From Mucidula mucida (Eukaryota > Basidiomycota > Agaricomycetes > Agaricales > Physalacriaceae), in the NCBI GenBank assembly GCA_015501055.1, contig JADNYV010000589.1, positions 1 to 20,989 on the forward strand: DNA of 20,989 bases. The letters are read 5' to 3'. The notes under the pieces are model-generated. The model made no database searches, was not told where the DNA came from, and worked only from the letters and a program-made list of their open reading frames with translations. Below, piece after piece: positions 1-9,687 of the stretch. How positions within the stretch are numbered: position 1 is the first letter of the stretch; each line of letters starts with the position of its first letter. The position numbers and the translations under genes are program-made.

Positions 1-1746
1 ACCGTCACTGACAGATCGTGAGGGACGGAGCGACAGCGTGCGAGGCAAATACCCAACATCACTGGTCCTTCCTCCTTTCGGCAAGATTGAGGAAACGAGT
101 ATCGAGGAGTACAGTTGGGCTTTATATATATAAAATCAGCCGAGAGAAGGCGAAAAGCACACCATAGCAGAATTTCTAAGCCCCTAGACTCCTTTGATAT
201 CAAGGACCGTTGAGTACGATCCACGAGTGCGCGTGAATCGCTGCTCAAACAGAAATCATAGCGATAGCAGGTGTCAACAGAAAAGGTCACAATGAGAGCA
301 CTGAGGGTGTACCCGACAAGCGCAGCTACCCCATGATGAATAGCTGCTCTTCCGTTGTCGTGGCGTTCAACCATTGCCAAAGGCGTTTATGTCACAGCAT
401 CAGCCGAGCGGCAACGGTGACTGTGTTGAGCAGCTCCAGGGGGTGGCCGACAATGCGGCGTGTCACAAACCTATCTTAACAAACATTGGAAACAACATAA
501 TCGATTATATACATCAGCTATTTAACAACGGAACACTGGATTTCACTCCATCTTTCCTACCATGTATGCCCTGTCGCGTGCGTATACCATTCGAGAATAA
601 TCTTCGCCTCTGCCGACGTTACCTTCGCCAATTTTTTCAGCCTCTTTTCCTCATTCCTTACTTCCTCTGGAGCATGATTGTGAATATCTCGCGTGTGCAC
701 CTCCCCCAAAATAGCGAGTCCTTTAGGCCCGTGTTCGTCACATTTTATCCTGGACAGCATGACATACAATGCAGCAATGGAGACGGAACTTTTGAGATGG
801 ACAATCCCAGATCGACTTTGAGAGTTGTGCGCTGTACATGCAAAAGCCGGAATACAGACCCCACAAATGGCATGAACTGTCGCCATCAAGGTCACTCCTG
901 TAACTCAAACATATAGCCTCCCCAATCCGGCGAGGAGCAAGGCCATCTAGTCCAATAGACTATAAAGGATATTCTACTGAGATTCCGTTACATGTCCGTC
1001 TACATCTCCCCCATGCCTGCTTTTCAATTCTGTAGGTGCGCCCGATCCAGATCAAACAGGAGCTCCGATTTGCTAGGGTGCCAAACTTGGCCACCAGGAA
1101 GGTATGAATTCTATTGAGTTCGCAATAGAAAAGATGTCCCAGTCGGAGTGGACATGACAATAAGGTGCATTGAACATGGGAAGTGGCTGTCCACGAGAAT
1201 TGGTGGCAGTGCTTGATCAAATGGTCGTGAGAAAGTTGACAAAAGACACCCCGCCCAACCGGTTTGTGAAACACGAGTGAATAGCGCTCTCATAACATCC
1301 AGTCAATCACTGTCCAAGTATTCCTAAGTCTCGTTCTAGTTCCATGCGATCTTCGACGAATCTGATCCAGGGCGCTTAGAGGCTTAGTCGGATTCGTCAA
1401 CACGAAGTCGCTATTTGGTACTAGTAATGCGTCCCCGGGGCGAAGCTACGTTCAATGTTGAGTGTATTGTAGGAGAATTTACAGTGACAGCACTCCATGT
1501 CCCTCCGACGTATACAGGTAGGCAAAGTAAGTTGCGCAAAAGAAAAGCAAAGACTCGATCAAGATTTCTCCAACAGAGACAACAAGTACACGGTTTACCA
1601 TGCCCTTTATCTCGCCAGTATCGAGGCTGGTGAATGAGGACCTAACGTCGGGCTGTATCTTCTGTTTGTTTGATTCAAAGGTTTACACAAGACTCGGATA
1701 TTGACTGGCACATACTAAGTACACAGAAGGAAATCGACGTCAAAAC
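1..1746. other. Region without a supported gene
   Basis: No open frame here has recognisable domains or a convincing exon structure. A TATA-rich stretch lies at about 121-134. Two frames overlap on opposite strands: a 180-codon plus frame at 374-916 and a 112-codon minus frame at 557-895. The minus frame has a charged, helix-like C-terminal half that looks more protein-like, but nothing else supports it. The rest (1280-1746) shows nothing I can name. Confidence 0.4.
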
Positions 1747-2578
1747 TCATTGTTCAAAATAGTGCCACATTCTGTACACTTCGTGAACAGCCATACATGC
1801 TGCCAGCGCCAGCGCAGCCTTGCCTGCCGCTCTCATTCTGGCAACATTGCCCTGACAGTTTAGGCACACTCCGACCTGCGCAGTGCGCCACACGCAGTAA
1901 GTCGTCAGCCACTCTGTGACCTCCACGCGCGTTCCACATCTAGAGCATTTCCAGTCCACTTCATGTCCCTCTGGAATCCATGTGATCATATCGAGCATCT
2001 GTGACAAGTTATTGTTGTTCACGATGATCACTGCTGTGCCAATCCGGTCGCCATTCCTGACATTTTCCTTGATTGTCAGCTGGACAGGAATTTCCGGCCT
2101 GGTATTCCTCAAAGATGCGATGATCCCTTGTAATATGTGCCATGGGGGTAGAACAATGGTGCCGTTGCAACTATATGCCCCCAAAGACGATCTGTGAGAA
2201 ATATAACGCCCAGCGGGCTTTCGTAAATCGAGGAATTGACCTAGAATTCTTCCCTCGCGAGGTCGGTCTGATTGAGAGGCGTTCAATGAGGTGTCAGATA
2301 GGGAGAATGGTTGAGGACGTACGCGTAAAATGCCACATCACTCGGTAAAGTTTCCCACTTGACGAACCAGGCCCGGTGACGCCAGTGACAAAGAAGGAGA
2401 ATACGATTGGGAAGGCAAGACCTTGCGTAGAGGACTGATGAATCGTGATGGTCCATTGCGCTGGGATTGGAAGGATCTCTGGGTCACGATAATTCGCCTT
2501 CCAAACCTCAAGCACCCGCTCGGACAGCCAATTGGCCACTACTTCTCGGACGTGGCTGAGGTAGCGCTCGGTTGGCAT
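1747..2578 (-). CDS. Hypothetical protein with two CxxC pairs (2 exons, 258 aa)
   Basis: I do not recognise this protein. Exon 1 is 2578-2323 and exon 2 is 2267-1747. The 55-nt intron (2268-2322) starts GTACGT, has a CTGAC branch-like site and ends CAG, and the phases agree (phase 1). The start at 2578 is preferred over an in-frame ATG at 2608 because a TATA element at 2622-2628 sits 44 nt before it, the same spacing as in the array genes. The N-terminal part has alternating beta-like segments with no signal peptide. Near residues 193-196 and 220-223 there are CSRC and CLNC pairs, which could bind a metal. A small-residue, Ala-rich hydrophobic stretch follows and could be a helix or a weak membrane segment. 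Its upstream region matches the promoter of the DUF6699-like array although the proteins do not look alike. The gene is well supported; its function is unknown. Confidence 0.65.
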
Positions 2579-2621
2579 GATTATTGGTGTGTGTGAAGAA
2601 AGCCACAAAATTGATGCTGCC

Positions 2622-2787
2622 TTTTATACTTATGGGGGCGTACTCGGCGATCAGCGGCTGTGTGCTGAGAACAAAGGTGAGAATGCAGTACCTGTGTTAT
2701 CGATCTCATTATAGAAGGAAAGCATGTTATCAGGATGTAACAAGTGATAATCGATGTTACAGGACGTGTAAATCAACTGCGCCACAC
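2622..2787 (-). promoter_or_regulatory. Family-type promoter of the CxxC gene
   Basis: Reading away from the gene there is a TATA element (2622-2628). Next comes a block at 2643-2677 resembling the array promoters (tcggcgatcagcgg, then ctgagaacaaagg). The motif tcaactgcgccacac lies at 2773-2787, about 195 nt before the ATG. The same three elements in the same order precede array units A, B, C and E. Confidence 0.5.
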
Positions 2788-3946
2788 TACATCAGTAATC
2801 CAGGAATACGAAGACACTTCCAGGTGACCCTCATCTACAGTTAAGGTCACTGCGTAAAGCCTTAGACTATGGACTGTCCGAACATGCGTCGAATGAGGTG
2901 ACAATCGAGGAAGATTCGATTCAGATCATAGGTTTTCAAAAGATAACTAGAATGGTCGGAATACAGACAAAATTCAGCTATTTATGGCAGCATGACCACT
3001 TAATGCTTCTCTGTCGTCTCGCATTACGTTGACGCTGTTGTACTCATGACCGTGATGCCGATTCGTTCGTTGGCTTCCTATAACGACGACTACGATGATA
3101 CTACATAGCGCGCTCCCTCTTAACCAATCAACATCGAAGCATTGATATGCGAGTGCACGGTAGACCATAAGATCCAAGTTTGAAGAAACGTAATGCACAC
3201 GGGAAGGAGCCCAACGGTAGTGCTCGCAATGGCGCAACCGCAGGCGGGCAGAGGCGAGCGAGGCACTCGACTCACGTGCTACCGGATGGAATGTGCGTGA
3301 AATGTGGCCAGAATGAGTAGATTACGGGCAGAGTACAGAATAATAGAATGTGATTGGCTAGAATTGTCGCATTACGATTAGATTACAGACTCCTATAATC
3401 TACCATTTTACACAGTGGGCGAGTTCGCTAAATGAAACACTATAATCACTCTGCTCTGTGCGCTACCAATTTCCTCAGTTGATATTCCGGCGAGAAAGCA
3501 CAAGCCTTGTTTGCAAGGCCGACAATGATTTAGCCACATTTAGAGAGGGACTACTCGCCAGACTGATCTTCGAGGCTGCCAAGCAGTACGACGTCCCGCG
3601 ACTCCGAAACGTGGTGCTCCTCTGTCGATCCTCCGCACATGGAAGAGACGGATACCTGGTCCAAGATCTACCCTGGCTCACCATAACGTAGCCTTAGTAC
3701 GACCAAATTGATTTGCTGTCAGTTTCTTGCCATGTTGGTCTCGGAGCCTTGAGCTCCTGATAGGCGCGCGGCGACCTTTTAAACGCGAAGATATCCCCGC
3801 GTCTACTTGGTGCATAGACTTATCACACTTGCACACTCGGCAGTTCCTGACCAGATATCGACACGGAAATGAAATATAATGCTGTCGTATTTGATTCTTG
3901 ATGATGACACCCCCAAAAGCTATGCCCCTCAACCCACGGTAGCAAA
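2788..3946. other. Intergenic region, no supported gene
   Basis: This lies between the CxxC gene promoter and the 3' end of GET4. A 77-codon plus frame at 3458-3691 contains a helix-like stretch (RLIFEAAKQYDVPRLR) that could be an old gene fragment, but no splice partner or promoter is visible. Nothing else is supported. Confidence 0.35.
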
Positions 3947-5079
3947 CTAGTCAAGGCCACTTGCGCCACCAATCGATAATTGCGCGGGCGCCAACACCCT
4001 CTTTCCTGCACCACCCCCTGGTCCTCCTCCTCCTCCGCTAAGAACCAAAAGATCAGTATCGCGTATTACTCAGCACATCATGGACTCACGGTGCTCCTGC
4101 GCCACCGAACAGCGCACCCATCATATCCGCCATCGGATTCCCAGCAGCACGAGGCTGAGGAATATCGAAGAACAGATTCCCAATTTCATTAAGCGTACGT
4201 CGTACTTCCGGCTGCGCTAGTGGGTTTGTGCCAGGAGATTGGGACTGGTACGTTCCGCAGAGGCGCACCCAGCTTTCGCGCATGACTTTGTTGGAGGCAC
4301 CAGCAGCGCGCTGACATGTAAACACGGCGAGCTGGGCAAAGTTGAGTAGTGGGTCGGAACAAGGCGTGAATTCGGATGTGGGGTCTACGGTGATCTTTGG
4401 TGGCGCTGCGGTTTCGGTCTTGGAAACATAGAGGAGTATGAATGCGCGTGCGGCTGCGATGTTGCCGTTCTGAAGATATGGAAGGACGCCCCGTAAAGCA
4501 AAGAGACCGTGATTCGATGATGGAGACCAGGCGATGTATGCATCCGCGAGAAGACGCGCAGCATCGCGTGTCCCGGCGGCAACAAGGTGAGGCTCGGCTT
4601 GATCGTAGGCGCCATCTACGCGGGGATTAGAGGTGACCGCGATCGATATTCAGACACTGACCTCGGATGAGAACCTCGCCAACATAGGTATGCAATCCGG
4701 CATCGCCTTGCGGCCAGACGCCACGACTCCTGCTCCAGACCAGCGACTTGTCCACTAATGTTTTCCGCCAAGATCCGGATGCCCCAGCCAGTCCAATCAG
4801 CTGTGTCAGTCGTCCTCTAATCTCGTCCGCGCCTGCTCCATCCAAACGTAGCCCCGCCTTTTTATACACATCTACTAGAAACACGGCCAGATCTGTCCCA
4901 CTGCCCTGCTCGCCCTTCTTGTACAGTTCTTTGGCTGTCTCGAACAAAACTTCGATCGCGGCTGGGTACTGCGTGTGTTGCACGTAGCGCGATGCGAATG
5001 TCCGAGCTTTTTGGTGCGCTGAATATGGCGATGTCTCGACGAGGGGTAGTATAGTGGTCAAGGCGCGAGAGGAGGACAT
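3947..5079 (-). CDS. GET4: GET4, guided entry of tail-anchored proteins factor (3 exons, 344 aa)
   Basis: Get4 (TRC35 in animals) pairs with Get5. It bridges the Sgt2 pre-targeting complex to the Get3 ATPase in the cytosol, for delivery of tail-anchored proteins to the ER. Exons are 5079-4662, 4615-4090 and 4037-3947. The introns are 46 nt (branch CTCTAAT) and 52 nt (GTGAGT...TTAG), and all phases agree. The N-terminal alpha-solenoid is recognisable: ARTFASRYVQHTQYPAAIEVL, then GTDLAVFLVDVYKKAGL at about residues 55-75, matching the family's pattern of repeat helices followed by a conserved 'GADLA-L' helix. The second exon ends in the family's NEIGNLFFDIPQP-like element. A Gly-rich tail (GGGGPGGGAGKR) follows in exon 3. 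Length is in the usual 310-350 aa range. No TATA box was seen; a 17-bp palindrome lies 49-65 nt upstream. A copy of its start and promoter lies at 7512-7800. Confidence 0.9.
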
Positions 5080-5127
5080 CTTGTTGGCGTTCGTGGCGCG
5101 CGATGATGGTGCAGAGCAAACGATCCA

Positions 5128-5144
5128 AGCCCTAATCTAGGGCT
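5128..5144. promoter_or_regulatory. Palindrome AGCCCTA-atc-TAGGGCT in the GET4 promoter
   Basis: Two perfect 7-nt inverted arms are separated by 3 nt, 49-65 nt before the GET4 start codon. The element is unchanged in the duplicated promoter copy at 7588-7604, although flanking bases there have diverged. TAGGGCT/AGCCCTA half sites resemble those bound by Tbf1-type Myb proteins at fungal ribosomal-protein promoters. The protein assignment is inference. Confidence 0.5.
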
Positions 5145-5557
5145 GGGTGCACCGTCAGCTGAATGACTCAGCAGCTTGAAGCTGTGCTGCTACCTTATGG
5201 ACGTTGTTTCTCGCGAAGCCTTCCGTGCATACAACATGTAGATGTACACGGATTCACGGACTCTGTATCCAGCAGCTGCCGAGGGAAGAATGAGAAAGTA
5301 ATCACCTGCGCCACAGTTGAGACGATTAGTATAACGATCGTTATTCTTTTCCTGAAAGGGAAGCAATCGCTCAATTGCCAGCGACGCAGTTTTACTGGTA
5401 CATGGGTATGCTTATACAACAACGGTCAAGATTGACAAGTCAAAGGTTATAAGCGATAAGTACATGACGATAGATTGGAGATGATGTTTTCTGGATTTTA
5501 TTCGCTACACAATATGAGTTTACACGCTTGTAGGGATAGGTCCTCCAATCATGACCA
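5145..5557. promoter_or_regulatory. GET4 upstream region with a CTGCGCCACA motif
   Basis: This is the intergenic stretch between the GET4 promoter palindrome and the 3' end of unit A. It holds tcacctgcgccaca at 5302-5315, about 223 nt before the GET4 ATG. A perfect 14-nt palindrome, ataacgatcgttat, lies at 5331-5344. No coding sequence is supported. The part near 5500-5557 is the 3' flank shared by array units (tttacacgcttgtagg-like). Confidence 0.4.
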
Positions 5558-6930
5558 TCATTGGTCATACGCATCCTAGCAGCAATTTATCAGCCGCTTG
5601 TCAAGGTTCATGGAAAAGAGGAAATGCTCACGCCAAAGCCAAGTTCGTTCGCACGGTCCTGAACTACCCTTACAATCCACCTCTCAAATGTTAGATGTTT
5701 CAAATCCGCGAAGAACACATTTCCTTGAAGCAAATCGACGTGCTTATAACCCAACCGCCTCGCCTGATCCGGATTTCTCATGCTCTTGCATCTCTCCTCA
5801 AACCAATATTGGAACGAACGCGTTTTGATGAGGCTGGCATACTTGACTAGGTCCTCGTCGTTCAGAAGCCGGTCGTACATGTCGTAGATAGCGCAGAAGA
5901 CGTCGTTAAGCCACAATCCGGTGCACTTGAAAAGGTTACAATGTTACAATATTGATTCCGCCTACACTAAATAAATAGCTAAGGTACTAGTACCCCGACG
6001 GACCGTGTATAGTGAAGAATGATAAGTAAATGGCGACGCAGACCACGGGTGCCTCAAAACCTTGCAGGGAAAACCTCTGTGAGGACAAAACCCACGTCAA
6101 GGAAAGCTACCGGGTTATCGGAGAGAAAAATAAGTAGGAGAAATCAGCCACCTGCACGGAAACCGCTTGGATGTAGTGTGAGTAATCATGAGGCATATGG
6201 ATTATCATGTCTTTGACGACGGTGTCAGGGGATACTGGCTTGCGCCACTGCGCGAGAGTGATGGGAACATAGCGTCCTTTGGTGGTGTCCCAGAGGTGGA
6301 TTCTGGTCTCTTCGTCCATTGGATTCTTGGTGATGTCGAATCGGATAGCGAGTTTTTTCTTATCGATACCGGATGGAGTACGGAAAGGGATCACCCGTCG
6401 TTGAAGTAAATTGTCTAGGACGGGAGGAGGTGGACCTAATGGGCATTATGAGAAGAATGGCAGAGTAATGCAACGATGTTTGCCTCACTGGGAATAGTTG
6501 TTTCTGTGTCAATATCAGGGCTGTGTCGTATGTCTTTATCACGGCGCTTGGCTTTCGAGGGCTCCTCTGGATGAGGTTTGGGCGGAAAGGTCTTCCTGGT
6601 GGCATGGGGGATGTGCGCCGCGTCATGAGTCTTGGGAGGCAGTGCAGCGCCTGGAGGAGGGGCCAGTGTACTCGAAGCGTGCAGACGTGAGTCGTGGCGA
6701 TGCTCTGCGGACCTCGAAGACTTGCGATGCAGCTTCGTGGGGAAGACATGATGGCCTGAGACTTGCTGATAAGATATCAGTCCGTCGTGGTAGATTGACA
6801 CAGGTTGCATCGACAGCTGTAGTGGATGCGTCCCGCCTCTTTTGTCCTCGATCCTGCGTTTATCCTCATCGCGACGATGATGATGAGGGTGGCGTAAAAC
6901 GATGTGGACCGTTTTGTCACTGGAGGTCAT
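5558..6930 (-). CDS. Array unit A: DUF6699-like domain protein (4 exons, 345 aa)
   Basis: Exons are 6930-6489, 6435-6152, 5925-5632 and 5575-5558. The total is 1038 nt and all phases agree. The first 147 residues are low-complexity, rich in His, Arg, Ser and Pro (HHHRRDEDKRR), and probably disordered. The conserved part starts PPPPVLDNLLQRR and runs through KKLAIRFDI and HLWD. It then has NDVFCAIYDMYDRLLNDEDL and GYKHVDLLQGNVFFADLKHL, followed by ERWIVRVV. The order W..., then a 'VxDVxxAIYxxL' helix, then 'RxxxGxxxVDLLxGxxxFAxL', then a W-containing strand resembles the fungal DUF6699 family. That assignment is from memory of the family pattern, and its function is unknown. The last exon adds only DAYDQ before the stop. 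The 226-nt intron 2 is absent from units B, C and D. TATA is at 6973-6979. Start chosen by TATA spacing; an upstream in-frame ATG exists at 6957. Confidence 0.75.
5926..6151 (-). other. Unit-specific 226-nt intron/insertion in unit A
   Basis: It begins gtggctgatt and ends ccttttcaag on the minus strand, and removing it keeps phase 0. Units B, C and D run straight through this point in one exon, between the HMPHDYSHYIQ-like stretch and LWLNDVF. It is about four times longer than other introns in the window. I see no target-site duplication and only weak terminal similarity (GGTT...AACC), so its origin is uncertain. Confidence 0.55.
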
Positions 6931-6972
6931 GGTGGAAGAGGTGTGGGACATATGCATAAAAGTATCGTTGCG

Positions 6973-7159
6973 TTTTATACACGATATTCTCGGCTATCAC
7001 CGTGGCTGTGCCTTTGAGAACAATGGAATAAGGCAGTGTTCTCCATTACAATAGCTGCGTCTAAATGCGTTGATGGGCACCAAGGATGGAACATTCCATG
7101 TAGGAGTCTGCCGGTCACGTACCAGTATAATTGATATTAGATCAGCTGCGCCACATATG
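6973..7159 (-). promoter_or_regulatory. Promoter of unit A
   Basis: TATA (ttttata on plus) is at 6973-6979, 43 nt before the ATG. cggctatcaccg starts at 6991. An inverted repeat gagaaca (7016-7022) / tgttctc (7037-7043) has a 14-nt spacer, followed by cattacaatag. tcagctgcgccacatatg is at 7142-7159. All four elements recur before units B, C and E. Confidence 0.6.
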
Positions 7160-7266
7160 AGCCTCTCAGTGTCATGTTTCCCAGTGCTTCAAAGGAAGCG
7201 ACGCGAGTTATACAGGCCGATGGAGGATATGAAGTGCAGAACACATTCTGGGTCTGAGTGCCCCCA

Positions 7267-7511
7267 CCTACTTCTGAACGTCATGGCTCGCTGTGGTCAG
7301 GACTGGATGCCGATTGCATGCCGACTCTGGAGCGCGCGTCTTTCCGCTCTCAGGAGTTTGGGCTCCGGCTTTGTTGAGAAGCTGCGGGGCTCAGAGAAAC
7401 AATCGCGGTCCGTGTTGCCGGCGGCGCGGGGTCACTGCACGTGGCGTCACGGAGATTCCGATGATCGTGACAGTAACCATTTTTTCCCATCACAGCTCCA
7501 TCACTATTTAT
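7267..7511. repeat. Array intergenic repeat, copy 1
   Basis: This block starts cacctacttctgaacgtca and ends in cagctccatcac. It recurs, diverged and with indels, at 9287-9420 and 13499-13658. It includes a conserved stretch, cggagattccgatgatcgtg, and an ccattttttccc-like run. No coding function is supported; a 147-codon plus frame across it is not conserved in the other copies. Confidence 0.65.
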
Positions 7512-7800
7512 GAGGGCGCGAGAGGAGGACATCTTGTTGGCGTTCGTTCAGCCAAATGGTGCTGATGGTGCAGAGCAAAACGATCGAAGCCCTAATCTAG
7601 GGCTGGGTATGCCGTCATTCTGAGTGACTCAGCAGCCGACACTTGACGCTGTTCTTCCACTTGCAGTGCGCGCTGCAAGTAAAAGCATTTATGACTATAC
7701 TTATCCTCTCACGGCTTCATTAAATTACAGCCCACGCCCAGGGAACATGAACGGGGTAATTCATGCGCCACACAAGTTAACGCGATTCATAGGTAATTCT
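7512..7800 (-). pseudogene. Duplicated GET4 5' end and promoter
   Basis: On the minus strand this repeats the first codons of GET4 (MSSSRAL ending near 7512), then the same 5' UTR and promoter: the agaggaggacatcttgttgg stretch, the AGCCCTA/TAGGGCT palindrome at 7588-7604, the tgactcagcagc element, and tcatgcgccacac at 7761-7773. Identity is strong near the ATG and fades upstream. The GET4 reading frame is cut after seven codons, where array repeat DNA begins, so it is a start fragment and not a gene. It lies between units A and B. Confidence 0.75.
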
Positions 7801-8015
7801 CCATAACATGATATCAGAGGCAGAGTAGTCTCTCCTACGCAACACTCGCTCCGTCACCTATTTGAATGCATAATCGTGCTTGAAAAGTAGTTGTCGGGAA
7901 ATGAGGTGTGTTGTACAGTCCTAGATCGCCGGATAGTGTAAAAATGATAATTGCAGTTGTTATACAGACTGTGCTTACACGCTCGTAGGATAACTCGTAC
8001 ATTAACCATGGTCAT
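7801..8015. other. Intergenic stretch downstream of unit B
   Basis: No gene is seen. The part near 7970-8015 is the 3' flank shared with other units (cttacacgctcgtagga-like). It is comparable to 5520-5540, 9650-9665 and 10880-10895. Confidence 0.4.
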
Positions 8016-8931
8016 TCATTGTGCGCGTCCTAGAGCGGTTCATTAATCGTTCAATGGTGCTTTCGTACACGAGAAAAGGCACTCACGCTCATAACGAAGC
8101 TCGTCCGTAAGGTCCTGGACTACCCTTACATTCCACCTCTCAAGGGTTAGATGCTTCAGTTCCGCGAAGAACACATTTCCTTGCAACAAATCGATATGCT
8201 TGTAGCCCAGCCGCCTCGCCTCATCCGGATTCCTCAAGCTCTTGCATCTCTTCTCCAACCAATATTGTATCCATGGCGTTTTCGTTGGGCTGACATGCTC
8301 CACCAGGTCCTCTTCGCTTAGGAGCCGGTCGTACATGTCGTAGATGCCGACAAAGACGTCGTTCAGCCGCAATCCGTCGGGCCTGGAAAGCACCTGGACG
8401 TGATCATGAGGCATGTGCAGAATCATGCCTTGAACAACGGTGTGAGGGGAAACTGGCTTGTGCCACTCTTCATTCAGTGGGATAGGCACATAGCGTCGTT
8501 TAGTGGCGTCCCAACGTTGGACTCTATACTCCTCGTGTCGCGGATCCTTGGAGATGTCGAATCGGATGGCGAGCTTCGTCTTACTGCGGAAGGGAATCTC
8601 CCGTCTCTGAAGTAATTCGTCCAGGACGGGAGGAGGCGGACCTATATATTCATCGTTATGCCATCAGTCAACTTGAACACGATGATGGTTGCCTCACTAG
8701 AAATAAGTACTTCAGTATCGGTCTGCCTCGGCTTTGGTGTTGTCGCAGGTCGCATGGGAGAGCGCAGGTCGGTAGAACAGCAAGCACGCTTTGGACCCAC
8801 TCATAGCATATCTGTCGACGCTCATCTTCCGAGGGGTCGCTCCAATGAGGTTCGGGCGGCAATAAACCCCTGTATTCATCTTCGTTGCGCTCTTGGTCGT
8901 TCAAAAGAGTTTTGGAGTCACTGGAGGTCAT
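8016..8931 (-). pseudogene. Array unit B: DUF6699-like gene with a broken or unresolved exon 1
   Basis: The domain exon (8641-8087) is intact and reads through LRLNDVFVGIYDMYDRLL and GYKHIDLLQGNVFFAELKHL. The last exon is 8029-8016, after a 57-nt GTGAGT...TAG intron. The start MTSSDSKTLL at 8931 has a TATA element about 45 nt upstream, and the first intron (8642-8697, GTGAGG...TAG) sits where it does in A, D and E. But exon 1 read from 8931 reaches that donor in the wrong phase. The TDTEVLIS segment before the donor is in another frame, with a TGA upstream. Either exon 1 carries a frameshift or there is an extra intron I could not place. Exon 1 is also much shorter than in A, D and E. Confidence 0.55.
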
Positions 8932-8975
8932 GAAGAAAGCGGCGAAGGCGTAGAAGCTCATGGAAATATGCTTCT

Positions 8976-9182
8976 TTTTATATAAACGGGGCCTAATATT
9001 CGGCTATCACCGTTGAGAACAATGGAACAAGGCGGTGTTCTCCATTACAATAACAGCATCTATGAGGCGACGTGAGAGTGTGGACATGCGATGATAGGTC
9101 TCAAAGACGGCATATTTAACGGAGGACTCGGCGGGGTACCGCCCAGTCAAATTCATAGCAGATCAACTGCACCACAGATGTG
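8976..9182 (-). promoter_or_regulatory. Promoter of unit B
   Basis: A TATATAAA-type element at about 8976-8987 is followed upstream by ttcggctatcaccg (from about 8999). The inverted repeat gagaaca (9015-9021) / tgttctc (9036-9042) is perfect. tcaactgcaccacagatgtg starts at 9163. The block is arranged as in units A, C and E. Confidence 0.6.
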
Positions 9183-9286
9183 TTTGACGCATGTCTTGTG
9201 GAAGGGCAGGGCACGCGAGGTATGAAGCCGGATAATATTGAGAGCAGAAGTCCTTCGATGGCTTGAGAGCATCCACCTACTTTTGA

Positions 9287-9611
9287 ACGTCACTGCTCGC
9301 TGTAGTCAGATCTGAGTGCCGGTTTCATGCACAGCGCTCCGGGTTGCCGGCGGCGTAAGGTCACTTCACATGGCGTCACAGAGATCCGATGATCATCATT
9401 TACAGCACCACCATCTCAGCACACGAGGATAAAGGCAACAGAACGACCGACACAAAGGTCTTGATAGAATGAACCAGCCTTTGACCGGCGAGCACGAGTT
9501 ACAAAAGCACCAAAAGGTGTGATTTTCGTTTCCAGTACTTATTATTGCGAACTCATCTGTATCTTAACGTGACCTCGCCCGGCTAACGGAAATGTAGACG
9601 ATTTAAGATGT
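9287..9611. repeat. Array intergenic repeat, copy 2, ending in an importin start-region copy
   Basis: The first part matches 7267-7511 and 13499-13658. The second part (about 9420-9611) continues in register with the importin upstream DNA at 13659-13845: acacgaggataaaggcaa, ggtcttgatagaat, then ggtgtgattttcg. It ends cggctaacggaaatgtagacg, against cggctaacggaaatgcagatgg at the real start codon. Here the importin ATG is followed directly by TAG, so the copy cannot encode the protein start. Confidence 0.7.
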
Positions 9612-9687
9612 TATCCTAAAAGTTGTACGCGCTATAGTACATAATGGGTTTACACAATTGTAGGAATGACTGAACGATTGATTTCCG

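Noticed and set aside
374..916. 180-codon plus-strand frame
   Set aside because: No domain, promoter or splice context; composition looks like antisense of a more protein-like frame.
3957..3975. Another GCGCCAC-type motif (cttgcgccaccaatcg)
   Set aside because: It is inside the last coding exon of GET4 and is not at promoter distance from any start.
6498..6959. 153-codon plus frame
   Set aside because: Antisense shadow of unit A exon 1.
7070..7513. 147-codon plus frame over the intergenic repeat
   Set aside because: It lies on promoter and repeat DNA, and the frame is not kept in the copies at 9287 and 13499.
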